A stretch of DNA of 64,000 nt from Pseudazoarcus pumilus. GTDB lineage: Bacteria > Pseudomonadota > Gammaproteobacteria > Burkholderiales > Rhodocyclaceae. The notes below the pieces were generated by a model. It did no database searches and was not told the DNA's origin. It saw nothing but the letters and a program-made list of their open reading frames with translations. This document shows positions 1 to 9,103 of the stretch, in pieces (the first letter of the stretch is position 1; each line of letters starts with the position of its first letter). The DNA is taken from assembly GCF_002872475.1 (NCBI RefSeq), contig NZ_CP025682.1, positions 2,976,001 through 3,040,000 of the forward strand, given 5' to 3'. The position numbers and the translations under genes are program-made.

Positions 1-444
1 GCCGTGAATCAGCAGCATCAGGCCGTGCGCGTCGGCCAGCCGCACCAGCGCGGCGAACACCGGGCTGCCGGCGTCGCGCGCGAACAGGTGCAGCTCGCCG
101 ATGCCGGCCCACTCGCCCTCCGCCAGACGCGCCTCGACGCGCGCGGGCAGATCGGCGTCGTGCATCCACATCGCCTTGCCCAGATGACTGGCATACACAC
201 CGAGCAGCGGAACGACGCGATCGGGCGCATGTTCGTGCAAGCTCAGCACGGCATCCCAGGGCGTGCCCGAGACAACGAGATGCGACACGTTGGCCGCATC
301 CAGCGCGGCAACCACCTGCTGCGGCGACAGCGCCTCGGCATTGTCGGCGGTGTAGTGCGAATGCGCGTCGAGCATCGGCGTGGCGAACACCGGCGCGCCG
401 ATGATCAGGCTCGCCCAGCACAGGATCGGGATCAGTTTGCTCAT
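1..444 (-). CDS. Secreted amidohydrolase-type metal-dependent hydrolase (5' part only)
   Basis: The gene runs off the left edge; 148 codons from its ATG at 444 are visible. The protein opens with a signal peptide ([21 protein letters not shown]), followed by LDAHSHYT, a His-x-His pair at the end of the first strand as in TIM-barrel amidohydrolases, and then GELHLFARD. The protein should therefore be exported and metal-dependent. The substrate cannot be told from this part. It is divergent from htpX, with about 158 bases between the starts. An amidohydrolase 2-family or TatD-like fold is the likely alternative description. Confidence 0.7.
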   Translation of the reverse strand, partial: MSKLIPILCWASLIIGAPVFATPMLDAHSHYTADNAEALSPQQVVAALDAANVSHLVVSGTPWDAVLSLHEHAPDRVVPLLGVYASHLGKAMWMHDADLPARVEARLAEGEWAGIGELHLFARDAGSPVFAALVRLADAHGLMLLIHG

Positions 445-602
445 GCCTCGTACCCAGTACCCCAAGGCAGTGCCGGACGCAAGCACGGACGGGAACGAAG
501 CGCACCCGCGACGGACAAAGCAGCGCATACCCAAGCGGTCGCAATCGCGGCATCATTGCGGCGTCGCGCCGCGCGGCGCATCTTCGGCAGTGGAAAAAGA
601 AC

Positions 603-1484
603 ATGAAACGCATCGCCCTCTTTCTCGCCACCAACCTGGCGATCATCGTGGTGCTCAGCATCACGCTGCGCCTGCTCGGCTTCGAACGCATCCTCGACGA
701 GCAGGGCGTGAATCTCGATCTGAACTCGCTGCTGATGTTCGCGGCGGTGTTCGGTTTCGGCGGCTCGTTCATCTCGCTGGCGATCTCCAAATGGACCGCC
801 AAGCGCATGACCGGCGCGAAGGTGATCGAGCAGCCGGGCAACGAAGTCGAACGCTGGCTGGTCGAGACCGTGCGCCGCCAGGCACAGCAGGCCGGCATCG
901 GCATGCCCGAGGTGGCCATCTTCGACGCGCCCGAGCCCAACGCCTTCGCCACCGGCATGAATCGCAACGCCGCGCTGGTGGCCGTGAGCACCGGACTGCT
1001 GCGCGCCATGAACCCCGACGAGGTCGAGGCGGTGCTCGCGCACGAGGTATCCCACGTGGCCAACGGCGACATGGTCACGCTGGCGCTGATCCAGGGCGTG
1101 GTGAACACTTTCGTGATCTTCCTGTCGCGCGTCATCGGGCACCTGGTCGACCGCGTGGTGTTCAAGACCGAGCGCGGCCACGGGCCGGCGTTCTGGATCA
1201 CGGCCATCATCGCCGAGCTGCTGCTGGGCATCCTCGCCAGCATGATCGTGATGTGGTTCTCGCGCCGGCGCGAATTCAGCGCCGACGCCGGTGGCGCCAG
1301 CCTCGCCGGCCGGCAGAAGATGATCTGCGCACTCGAGCGCCTTGCCGGCTCGCGCACCGAGCCGTTGCCCGACAAGATGGCCGCCTTCGGCATCGCCGGC
1401 CTGCGCGGCGCCGGCATCAAGCGCTTGTTCATGACTCACCCGCCGCTCGAGGAGCGCATCGCCGCGCTGCGCGGGATGCGCTGA
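603..1484 (+). CDS. htpX: Membrane zinc metalloprotease HtpX (M48)
   Basis: 293 residues, the normal HtpX length. HtpX is an inner-membrane protease that degrades misfolded membrane proteins. Two hydrophobic segments lie at about residues 4-25 and 42-62. The zinc motif is HEVSH at 147-151, the third zinc ligand is Glu224 in REFSADAGG, and two more hydrophobic stretches lie between them. The ATG at 603 follows an AAGAAC-like Shine-Dalgarno and gives the usual HtpX N-terminus. It is transcribed alone or ahead of the amidoligase gene, which begins 37 bases after its stop. Confidence 0.95.
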   Translation: MKRIALFLATNLAIIVVLSITLRLLGFERILDEQGVNLDLNSLLMFAAVFGFGGSFISLAISKWTAKRMTGAKVIEQPGNEVERWLVETVRRQAQQAGIGMPEVAIFDAPEPNAFATGMNRNAALVAVSTGLLRAMNPDEVEAVLAHEVSHVANGDMVTLALIQGVVNTFVIFLSRVIGHLVDRVVFKTERGHGPAFWITAIIAELLLGILASMIVMWFSRRREFSADAGGASLAGRQKMICALERLAGSRTEPLPDKMAAFGIAGLRGAGIKRLFMTHPPLEERIAALRGMR

Positions 1485-1521
1485 AACAGGGCGTCCATGC
1501 GCCTCCGGTACACTGACGCCC

Positions 1522-2511
1522 ATGGACGCCACCTCACACACACTGCCGCTGCCGCCATGGCGCAGCAACCCCCAGGGCCAGCCACGCCGCATCGGCGTGG
1601 AACTGGAGATGAGCGGGCTCACCCTCGACGCGCTCGCACGCGCCGCGGCTGACTACCTCGGCACCGAGATCTCCGTCAAGGGGCGGTACGAGCGCACGCT
1701 GCGCGGTGATGCGGCGGGCGACTGGACGATCGAACTCGACTTCCACCTGCTCAAGACCATGGGCCAGGAAGATCGGGCGCCGGGCGACCTGATGCAGTCG
1801 GCCGAGGACATGCTCGCCTGGGTCGCCGAATCGCTGGTGCCGCTGGAGATCGTCAGTCCGCCGCTGCCGATGAAACGCCTGGGCGAAGTCGAGGGCCTGA
1901 TCGCGCGCCTGCGCAAGGCCGGCGCCAAGGGCACGGGAGATCACCCGGTCAACGCCTTCGGCATGCAGTTCAATCCGGAAGTCCCGAGTGAGGACCCGGC
2001 CACGCTTCTCGCCTATCTGCGCGCCTTCCTGTGCCTGTACGACTGGCTGGTGCGACGCGCGGACATCGACCTCACGCGCCGCATCACCTCCTACATCGAC
2101 CCCTTTCCGGTCGACTATGTGCGTCTGGTCACCGCACCCGGTTACGCGCCCGATCTGGCCGGGCTGATCGACGACTACCTGTACTACAACCCCACGCGCA
2201 ATCGCGCGCTCGACCTGTTGCCGCTGTTCTCCCATCTCGATCCGGAACGCGTGCGCGCGATCACCGCCGACCCGCTGATCAAGCCGCGTCCGACGTTCCA
2301 CTACCGCCTGCCCGACTGCCGCATCGACCGCCCGGACTGGGGCCTGCATCTGGCCTGGGGCGACTGGCTGCAGGTCGAGCGCCTGGCCGCCGATCCCGAG
2401 CGTCTGGCCGGCTGCTGCTCGGATTTCCATGACTTCATCTCGCGGCCGGCGATCGAGCGCTGGCTGGGCGACTGGGCCGACGAGGTCGAGGGCCGATGGC
2501 TAGACCTGTAA
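1522..2511 (+). CDS. Amidoligase-family enzyme (glutamine-synthetase-like / ATP-grasp-related amidoligase)
   Basis: 329 residues. The N-terminus has IGVELEMSGL, the metal-binding strand typical of the amidoligase family (Pfam Amidoligase_2), followed by a WTIELDFH segment and the PPLP turn expected of the second half of the active site. Family members are predicted to form amide bonds between a carboxylate and an amine using ATP. Its 3' end overlaps the downstream class I glutamine-amidotransferase gene by 16 bases, so the two are translationally coupled. The actual substrate is unknown. Confidence 0.85.
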   Translation: MDATSHTLPLPPWRSNPQGQPRRIGVELEMSGLTLDALARAAADYLGTEISVKGRYERTLRGDAAGDWTIELDFHLLKTMGQEDRAPGDLMQSAEDMLAWVAESLVPLEIVSPPLPMKRLGEVEGLIARLRKAGAKGTGDHPVNAFGMQFNPEVPSEDPATLLAYLRAFLCLYDWLVRRADIDLTRRITSYIDPFPVDYVRLVTAPGYAPDLAGLIDDYLYYNPTRNRALDLLPLFSHLDPERVRAITADPLIKPRPTFHYRLPDCRIDRPDWGLHLAWGDWLQVERLAADPERLAGCCSDFHDFISRPAIERWLGDWADEVEGRWLDL

Positions 2512-3179
2512 TTGCCATCACCGGTCCGCAGCGTGGCGCCTTCGGCCCGCGCACGCTGGTCGCGCTGGCCGTTCGCCTGTATGGCGGTCGCCCCTTGCAG
2601 CTGCGCCCCGGCGACGCCGGTCGCGTGCATCGCTTCGACGGCGTCGTCATCACCGGCGGGCACGACGTGAACCCGGTCCTGTACGCCGCCGCACCCGAGG
2701 TCGAGCCGCGCTACGACGAGGCGCGCGATGAACTCGAAGTGGCCATCATCGACGAAGCGCTGGAGCGCCGTCTGCCGCTGCTCGGCATCTGTCGCGGCGC
2801 GCAACTGCTCAACGTGCGTCTGGGCGGCACGCTGTTCCAGGAACTGAAGTCGCGCCGCCGCAGGACGTCCAACCGCTGGACGGTGCTGCCGCTCAAGACC
2901 CTGTGCATCCGCCCGGGCACCGTGCTCGCACGCCTGATGGGCGAAGGCACGGCACGCATCAACAGCCTGCACAATCAGGCCATCGACCTGTGCGGACAGG
3001 GCCTGCAGATCTCGGGCACCGATCTCGACGAGCTTCCCCAGGCGATCGAAAAGCCCGACCACGGCCCGCTACTGCTCGGCGTGCAGTGGCATCCGGAATT
3101 CCTGATCTTCATGAAACGGCAGCGAGCGCTGTTCCGGGCGCTGGTCGAATCCGCCCGCGAGACGATGCAGCGGACCTGA
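2496..3179 (+). CDS. Class I glutamine amidotransferase / gamma-glutamyl hydrolase (peptidase C26)
   Basis: 227 residues. The nucleophile elbow GICRGAQLLN places the catalytic Cys at residue 99. GVQWHPEF near residue 203 supplies the catalytic His and Glu. GGHDVNP at about 54-60 is the oxyanion-side loop of the PuuD-type gamma-glutamyl hydrolases. Overlap with the amidoligase gene indicates one functional unit, in which this enzyme may release ammonia or hydrolyse a gamma-glutamyl product. PuuD itself is an alternative, but no other putrescine-pathway gene is nearby. Confidence 0.85.
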   Translation: MARPVIAITGPQRGAFGPRTLVALAVRLYGGRPLQLRPGDAGRVHRFDGVVITGGHDVNPVLYAAAPEVEPRYDEARDELEVAIIDEALERRLPLLGICRGAQLLNVRLGGTLFQELKSRRRRTSNRWTVLPLKTLCIRPGTVLARLMGEGTARINSLHNQAIDLCGQGLQISGTDLDELPQAIEKPDHGPLLLGVQWHPEFLIFMKRQRALFRALVESARETMQRT

Positions 3180-3192
3180 TCCGCATACGCAG

Positions 3193-4047
3193 TCAGCGCG
3201 CCAGTCCCACACACACGATCCCCGCCGTAATCACCGTCACCGCCGCCAGCCGGGTGCGCCAGTGGGCACGCTCGCCGAAGGCGAAGATGCCCAGCAGCGT
3301 GGCCAGTACCAGGCCTGCGTTGGTGAAGGTCACGACGTAGGCCGCGGGCAGGTATTGCATGGCGTGGATCACCAGCGCATAGGAAGTGCCGACAAACACG
3401 CCACCGGCGGCGACGGAACGCCAGCGCGGACGCACCGCCGGCACGATGCTGCCGGATTCGCGCAGATTGGCGAGGCTGAGCGCCGTGAGGCTGAACAGGA
3501 AGCAGGCCGACACCATGCCCAGCTGGCTGCCGAAAGTCGGCAGGTACGCGACGGCGACCTTGTCCGAGAGCGAGTAGATGCTGGTGCACAACGCTGCCAA
3601 CGCGGCCCACGGCAGCGCGTGGCGCGGCTCGCCCTCGCGCGCGGTCCAGCCCAGCCACACCAGCCCGACCACCGACACCAGAATGCCTGTCCAGCCGAGC
3701 GCGGACAGCGATTCGCCGAAGAACAGCACGGACCACAACGCGATGAGCAACGGCGAACTGCGCGCGATCGGATACACCAGCGCCACGGGCGCACGACGGT
3801 AGGCGCCGCGCAGGCCGGTGAAGTACAAGGCGTTGGCAACGCCGGTGACGACCATCGCGGCCACCAGCGTGGTGCTCCATTGCGCGTCCTGCGCCAGCCG
3901 CCACAGCGACCACGGCCCCAGCAGCACCAGATGGCCGGCCACGCCCCACCACAGGAAGTTGCTGCGCGGGTCGGTGTGGCGCGCAAGCAGATTCCACGAC
4001 ACGTGCATCAGCACGGAAAGCCCGATGGCGGCGAGGGCGATGGACAT
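3193..4047 (-). CDS. EamA/DMT-family transporter
   Basis: 284 residues with about ten evenly spaced hydrophobic segments and an internal two-fold repeat, the DMT/EamA layout. It is probably an inner-membrane exporter of a small metabolite. The ATG at 4047 is 14 bases after the stop of phnN on the same strand, so the two are likely cotranscribed. It is convergent with the amidotransferase gene, leaving only 13 bases between the two stop codons. Confidence 0.85.
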   Translation of the reverse strand: MSIALAAIGLSVLMHVSWNLLARHTDPRSNFLWWGVAGHLVLLGPWSLWRLAQDAQWSTTLVAAMVVTGVANALYFTGLRGAYRRAPVALVYPIARSSPLLIALWSVLFFGESLSALGWTGILVSVVGLVWLGWTAREGEPRHALPWAALAALCTSIYSLSDKVAVAYLPTFGSQLGMVSACFLFSLTALSLANLRESGSIVPAVRPRWRSVAAGGVFVGTSYALVIHAMQYLPAAYVVTFTNAGLVLATLLGIFAFGERAHWRTRLAAVTVITAGIVCVGLAR

Positions 4048-4061
4048 GAAGGCGCGACGCC

Positions 4062-4655
4062 TCAGGCGCGGCGTGAGTGCCGCATCACGCCATGGCGACG
4101 CACGAACACGTCGAGCAGGGCGTCACCTGCTTCGGACAGTTCGCCGTCATTGTGGAACAACTCCAGCGCCGGGTGCTCGGGCCGCGGCAGGGCGCGGTTG
4201 CGTGCGATGCGGGCGCGGATCTCGGCAGGCGCCTCGCGCCCGCGGGCAATCAGTCGCTCGGCCAGCACCTCATCAGACACCTCGATCAACACCGGACACA
4301 GCGTCGGATAGCGTCGCGCCGCCTCATCCAGATAGGCCCGTGAGCCATTGACGACCACGTCCAGCCCGGCCACCAGCCAGGCGTCGATCTCGACTCCGAT
4401 GCCGTATTCCAGACCGTTGGCCCGCCAGTGCAGCGCGAACAGGCCGGACTCGAGCATGCGCGCGAATTCGGTCGGAGATACCGCCACGTGCTGCTCATCG
4501 CCGGCGTCGGCCTCTCGCGTGATGTAGCGGCGGGCAAAACGCACCGGCGCGCCGCCGATGCGTTCGCGAGCGTACTCGATCAGGCTGTCCTTGCCGGCGC
4601 CCGATGGGCCGATCAGGTAGAACAAGCAGCCGGGTGGGGGGAGACTCGCGTCCAT
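4062..4655 (-). CDS. phnN: Ribose 1,5-bisphosphate phosphokinase PhnN
   Basis: 197 residues. The P-loop GPSGAGKD lies at 16-23 and the guanylate-kinase-like core RYITREAD follows at about 42-49. PhnN phosphorylates ribose 1,5-bisphosphate to PRPP, the last step of C-P lyase phosphonate breakdown. No other phn gene is adjacent here; the downstream EamA gene is its only neighbour. A guanylate-kinase-like enzyme of another role is possible but less likely. Confidence 0.85.
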   Translation of the reverse strand: MDASLPPPGCLFYLIGPSGAGKDSLIEYARERIGGAPVRFARRYITREADAGDEQHVAVSPTEFARMLESGLFALHWRANGLEYGIGVEIDAWLVAGLDVVVNGSRAYLDEAARRYPTLCPVLIEVSDEVLAERLIARGREAPAEIRARIARNRALPRPEHPALELFHNDGELSEAGDALLDVFVRRHGVMRHSRRA

Positions 4656-4920
4656 GCTTCCAAGCCTACGCTAGCGATGCTGCGCAAGCATTACATCGTG
4701 TGCGATCACATCGCTCAAGAATGCACATTGCGCGGGAATGCACGCGAGGAAACGGTCATCACTCGGTGGCAATCCACACCACGACAGCACGCCGCGACGA
4801 ACGCCTCGATCGTCGCCAGCTCTGTCGAAACGCCCGCATCCCGAACGACTACAGTATGAGTCGGTGCGTTGCCGTCTCCCACACAAGTGCCCTGCCCACT
4901 CCCCCGCGAAGGAGCGTGTG

Positions 4921-5283
4921 ATGAAGTACCTGTGCCTGATCTATGTCGACGAGAAGAAGCTCACGCAAATGAGCGCGGACGAAATGGAGGCGGTCGCGCG
5001 CGAATGCGCGGTGCACACCGAGGCGCTGAGCGCGGCCGGGTGCTACATCGCCGGCGAGCGGCTCGAATCCGTCGACGTCGCGACGACCGTGCGGCACGCC
5101 AATGGCAAGCCGATCATCACCGACGGGCCGTTCGCCGAGACCCGCGAGCAGCTCGCCGGCTTCTACCTCATCGACGCGCCCGATCTGGACGAGGCGATCC
5201 GCATCGCCGAACACATCCCACCGGGTCGGCTGGGCTGCATCGAAGTCCGACCCGTCATGGCCGACAAGGAGAGTACATCGTGA
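4921..5283 (+). CDS. YCII/DGPF-domain protein
   Basis: 120 residues: a complete YCII-related domain (MKYLCLIYVDEKKL start, ITDGPFAETREQLAGFYLI core with the DGPF signature). The ATG at 4921 follows AAGGAG at eight bases, which rules out the longer upstream reading. The gene ends in a GTGA overlap with the next gene, so the two are coupled. Such proteins are usually found beside VOC proteins or sigma factors; the biochemical role is unknown. Confidence 0.85.
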   Translation: MKYLCLIYVDEKKLTQMSADEMEAVARECAVHTEALSAAGCYIAGERLESVDVATTVRHANGKPIITDGPFAETREQLAGFYLIDAPDLDEAIRIAEHIPPGRLGCIEVRPVMADKESTS

Positions 5284-6182
5284 ACCGCATCGTCCCCTGC
5301 CTGTGGTTCGACGGCGCCGCCGAGGACGCCGCGAATCTCTACGCCTCGATCTTCCGCAACGCGTCGCGGGGCCGCGTCGCGCGCTACGGCGAAGCCGGCC
5401 ACGACATCCACGGACAGCCTGCCGGATCGGTGATGACCGTGGAGTTCGCGCTCGACGGCTACCAGCTGCTCGGCCTCAACGGCGGCCCGCTGTTCCGCTT
5501 CACGCCGGCGATCTCGTTCTTCGCGATGTTCGAGACTGCGCAGGAGGTCGACGCCGCCTGGGCCGCGCTCAGCGAGGGCGGCTCGGTGCTGATGCCGCTC
5601 GACGCCTATCCGTGGAGCCCGCGCTATGGCTGGCTCAACGACCGCTACGGCGTGTCCTGGCAGATCGCGCTCGGCAAACGCGCTGACATCGGTCAGCCCA
5701 TCGCCCCGGCACTGCTTTTCGTTGGCGAGCAATGCGGCCGTGCCGAAGAAGCGCTCGAACACTACACGTCGGTCTTCCCCGACTCCCGCGTGGAAGGCAT
5801 CCTGCGCCACGACGGCAGCGGCCCCGACGCGGCCGGCACCGTCATGCACGCCCAGTGCTACCTCGGCGGCGAAACCTTCATGCTCATGGACAGCGCCCAC
5901 CCGCACGACTTCGGCTTCTCCGAGGCGACGTCCTTGATCGTCAACTGCGACACCCAGGACGAGATCGACCACTACTGGAACGCGCTGTCCGCCGTGCCCG
6001 AGGCCGAGCAATGCGGCTGGCTCAAGGACCGATTCGGCGTGTCATGGCAGATCGTGCCCAGGATGCTGCCCGAACTGCTGACCGACCTCGACAGGCAGAA
6101 GGCCGAACGCACGATGCAGGCCCTGCTCGGGATGAAGAAGCTGGATATTGCAGCGCTGGAACGGGCGCACGCGGGCGGCTGA
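5280..6182 (+). CDS. Tandem VOC-domain protein (PhnB / 3-demethylubiquinone-like)
   Basis: 300 residues from a GTG start that overlaps the stop of the preceding YCII gene. There are two PhnB-type glyoxalase/VOC domains in tandem, each closing with a near-identical element: YGWLNDRYGVSWQI at about 117-130 and CGWLKDRFGVSWQI at about 244-257. The protein thus resembles a fused dimer. The family includes PhnB-like proteins of unknown catalytic role. Function beyond the fold cannot be told. Confidence 0.85.
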   Translation: MNRIVPCLWFDGAAEDAANLYASIFRNASRGRVARYGEAGHDIHGQPAGSVMTVEFALDGYQLLGLNGGPLFRFTPAISFFAMFETAQEVDAAWAALSEGGSVLMPLDAYPWSPRYGWLNDRYGVSWQIALGKRADIGQPIAPALLFVGEQCGRAEEALEHYTSVFPDSRVEGILRHDGSGPDAAGTVMHAQCYLGGETFMLMDSAHPHDFGFSEATSLIVNCDTQDEIDHYWNALSAVPEAEQCGWLKDRFGVSWQIVPRMLPELLTDLDRQKAERTMQALLGMKKLDIAALERAHAGG

Positions 6183-6256
6183 CCCCTGCCGCAACCGCCT
6201 GCCCGGACGATCGAAGCCCATTGCCGCCACCGCCCGAACCAAAGGACAATGCGGCC

Positions 6257-6862
6257 ATGGAAACCTTCGCACTCTTCATCGCGCTCGCCCTGGGCGCCTA
6301 CATCCTCGCCTGGAAAGCGCAACAGCAGCGCATCGCGCTACTGGGCGGCCATCTGCAGAACTACCGCATCGAAAAGCTGATGGCGGATCTCAACGAGGGC
6401 TACATGCGCGCCCTCGGCGAGGAATCGCCGCAACGGCGCGAACAGATCCTGGAACTGATGCAGTCCAACGAGGCCTCGCTGAGCAGCCAGTTCAGCCGCT
6501 TCGCGGCGGAAGTGGCAAAGGTCGACGCGGAGGCCGCGCGCGTCAGCCGGCTGCCCGGACTCATCCCGTTCGCCGACCGCCTGTTCCCGGGCGCGACCTT
6601 CGATCTGCGCAAGGCACTCGACATCCACGCCCGCGGCATCGCCAACGTGGTCGAGAACGCGGACAACCGCGAACCGAAGGACCGCGCCTTCGTCCTGTCG
6701 GCCGAAATGCTGCTGATGCAACACACCTGCCACTGGTTCTGCAAATCCAAGACCGTCGCCTCGGCCCGACTCATGGCCCGCCACAAGACCACCCACCAAC
6801 AGGTCATCGATGCCGTCTCGCCGGAGACGCGGCGAGCGTATCTTCAGCTGATCGGGGGCTGA
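6257..6862 (+). CDS. Hypothetical protein with one N-terminal membrane segment
   Basis: 201 residues. A single hydrophobic stretch at about 4-18 (FALFIALALGAYILA) is followed by a soluble, largely alpha-helical domain rich in Glu, Ala and Arg, with a His-rich patch HTCHWFCKSK near residue 160. I do not recognise the family. It lies 74 bases after the VOC gene on the same strand and before parDE. The start at the ATG at 6257 puts the hydrophobic segment at the N-terminus. Confidence 0.7.
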   Translation: METFALFIALALGAYILAWKAQQQRIALLGGHLQNYRIEKLMADLNEGYMRALGEESPQRREQILELMQSNEASLSSQFSRFAAEVAKVDAEAARVSRLPGLIPFADRLFPGATFDLRKALDIHARGIANVVENADNREPKDRAFVLSAEMLLMQHTCHWFCKSKTVASARLMARHKTTHQQVIDAVSPETRRAYLQLIGG

Positions 6863-6908
6863 CAGATCCCCGCAGCCGCGCAGCCTTGATCTCCGACCCA
6901 CTCGGTAC

Positions 6909-6918
6909 TACCTTGGTA
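6909..6918. promoter_or_regulatory. Possible autoregulatory operator ahead of parDE
   Basis: A short inverted repeat TACC-TT-GGTA lies 23 bases upstream of the antitoxin start codon, where ribbon-helix-helix antitoxins usually bind. The arms are only four bases, so this is weak. Confidence 0.3.
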
Positions 6919-6940
6919 ACACCCGACGTGAGGCACGAGC

Positions 6941-7225
6941 ATGACGACCACTTCCCTCAAACTCTCCGACGAACTCAAGCAACGCGCCGCGCGCGCTGCC
7001 GAGAGCGCCGGGCTGTCGCCTCACGCCTTCATGGTGCAGGCCATCGAGCAGGCCGCCACCAACGCCGAACGTCGGGCGAGCTTCACCGCCGTAGCGCATG
7101 CCGCACGTGAAGACGCACTCGCCACCGGACAGGGCCACGATGCAAAAGCCGTGCACGAGTGGATCAAGGCTCGCGCATCGGGCAACAAGACCGCCAAACC
7201 CAGGGCCGTCGATTGGCGCGGCTGA
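6941..7225 (+). CDS. Ribbon-helix-helix antitoxin (ParD-like)
   Basis: 94 residues. The N-terminal strand TTTSLKLSDELKQR and following helices (GLSPHAFMVQAIEQA) are a ribbon-helix-helix DNA-binding fold. The C-terminal half is charged and likely wraps the toxin. Its stop overlaps the downstream ParE-type toxin gene by 13 bases, the usual antitoxin-first order. It should neutralise the toxin and repress its own promoter. Confidence 0.85.
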   Translation: MTTTSLKLSDELKQRAARAAESAGLSPHAFMVQAIEQAATNAERRASFTAVAHAAREDALATGQGHDAKAVHEWIKARASGNKTAKPRAVDWRG

Positions 7226-7515
7226 TCTACACGGCCAACGCGCTGGCCGATCTCGAACGACTGACCGACTTCCTGCTCGAAGCCGACCCGCCAGCCGCAC
7301 CCGAGACAATCGGACTCATCACCGAAGCCATCGACATTCTCGAACGCCACCCCGAAGTCGGTCGGCCAGTCGACCAGATACTGCGTGAGCTGGTCATTTC
7401 ACGCGGCAGAACCGGATACGTCGCGCTGTACAGCCATGAAGAACGGGAAGATTGCATCCTGATCCTCGCGATCCGGCATCAACGGGAGGCGGGGTACGAC
7501 TCGATCCTGGAATGA
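7213..7515 (+). CDS. ParE/RelE-family toxin
   Basis: 100 residues from a TTG start at 7213, chosen because it gives MARLIYTANALADLERL, the normal ParE opening, and overlaps the antitoxin gene. Other ParE-fold elements are RHPEVGRPV, LRELVISRGRTGYVALY and ILAIRHQREAGY. Whether it acts as a gyrase poison (ParE) or ribosome-dependent RNase (RelE) cannot be told. Confidence 0.85.
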   Translation: MARLIYTANALADLERLTDFLLEADPPAAPETIGLITEAIDILERHPEVGRPVDQILRELVISRGRTGYVALYSHEEREDCILILAIRHQREAGYDSILE

Positions 7516-7660
7516 TCCCCGATAGCCACATTAGCCCGCGTACGACGCAATAAGCGAAGCGCATTACGCCGAATTAACCCTCGATCAACACAGAACGCGC
7601 ACCCAGAGCGAAATCACGCGTTTATCATGCGACGACCGTCCCACTGAAACCGACGCGCGC

Positions 7661-8554
7661 ATGAGCCTCATCCTCCTCTTCGCCCTGTTCGTATTTCCGC
7701 CGCTCGTCGTCGCGGGCACGCTGTTGCAGTGGCGCCGACGCCGAATGCGGGCAGCACGAAAGTCTCCCCTGACATCCGATCTGCTCCGGCCACCCGGACA
7801 GCGCCTGCGCGAACAGCTCGACGCACTCGGGGATGAAGTCGACCTGTACCTCATGATGGTCGTCGTTGGTCCGACCCTGGTATTCGCCGCACTTGTCGCA
7901 CCCGCGGGCGAAGCCGGGGCCATCTCCCCCATGTCCTTCGGCGTCGCAATCGTGCTTGTCGTGCTCGTCGTCGGATACAGCACCCGCAAGTTGCTCAAGT
8001 TTCAGCGCGAGCAGGACCGCCTGCGCGTCGGCTACGACGCGGAACTCGCCGTCGGCCAGGAACTCGACCAGCTCATGCGACAGGGCGCAGCCGTCTTCCA
8101 TGACTTCCCCGCAGACAAGTTCAACATCGACCACGTCGTGATCAGCCCAGTGGGAGTATTCGCAGTCGAGACCAAGGGCCGCGCGAAACCCATTCTTGAG
8201 AAAGGAAAGGCGGCGCAGGTTGAGTACGACGGGAAAGCGCTGAAGTTTCCAACCTGGATCGAAACCGAACCTATCGCGCAGGCGGAACGTCAGGCGATAT
8301 GGCTGCGCAACTGGCTAACCAGCGCAACCGGAGAACCCATAGCCGTGCGTGCCGTTCTGGCAATCCCAGGTTGGTACGTCAAACGCACTGGACGAGGCGC
8401 AGTCAACGTCTATAGCGGACGAGAGCTTGCAACGTTGGTCAGCAGGGGCGGCTTCGACACAATCGCCGAAGACAAGATGCAGCGCATCATTCATCAGGTT
8501 GAACAGCGATGCAGGACTATTGAGCCCACGTTCAACCGATCAGTAAAGAAATGA
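7661..8554 (+). CDS. NERD-domain membrane protein
   Basis: 297 residues. Hydrophobic segments lie at about 1-20, 65-80 and 87-106, then a cytosolic NERD domain (nuclease-related) with the conserved core HVVISPVGVFAVETKGRAK at about 159-177. NERD is related to archaeal Holliday-junction resolvase and type IV restriction folds. The cellular role is not established. It sits 83 bases from the convergent, IS-disrupted HNH endonuclease gene. Confidence 0.85.
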   Translation: MSLILLFALFVFPPLVVAGTLLQWRRRRMRAARKSPLTSDLLRPPGQRLREQLDALGDEVDLYLMMVVVGPTLVFAALVAPAGEAGAISPMSFGVAIVLVVLVVGYSTRKLLKFQREQDRLRVGYDAELAVGQELDQLMRQGAAVFHDFPADKFNIDHVVISPVGVFAVETKGRAKPILEKGKAAQVEYDGKALKFPTWIETEPIAQAERQAIWLRNWLTSATGEPIAVRAVLAIPGWYVKRTGRGAVNVYSGRELATLVSRGGFDTIAEDKMQRIIHQVEQRCRTIEPTFNRSVKK

Positions 8555-9103
8555 AATAGCTATTTTTTAGATGATTGCGGCCGTGTAACGAAGCTGGACT
8601 TTTGGAGTTACGATGGGAAAATATTATCCGATTAACTTCATGCCTCTAGGAAAGCCTGATACCGGCGTTCAAGTGCCGTTTCATCCGGCTTGAACTCGGT
8701 GCGCTTGGGCACAATGATTTTTTGGCCGTGCATTTGCTGAAGACCGAAGCGCAACATCGGACCATCTACCTCATCAAGAATGTCCCTGCGAATCTGAACA
8801 ACGTGATCCGGGCGGATACCGAGGATATTCTGGTCGAACGCCGCATGATGAATTTTGCATAGCGCAACTCCATTTCTCACCATCGGTTCTCCATCAGAGC
8901 TGGAGTCCGGGATTATATGCGCCGCATCCAACAGCGAAGCGTGCCGCAATCGACAAAGGGCGCACTGCTCCTGATAGGCCGACAACACGCGCTCGCGAAA
9001 AAGCCGCTGGTGTAGCCGGACTTTTACAGCGGCGGTAACGTAGCGACGGCGGGCATCTGCTCCATCGTCCAATACCCCTGTGGTCAATTGCTCCGACAAG
9101 CTA

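Noticed and set aside
4656-4920. Possible small gene between phnN and the YCII gene
   Set aside because: Open frames here lack family features and good start sites; the only strong Shine-Dalgarno belongs to the YCII gene at 4921.
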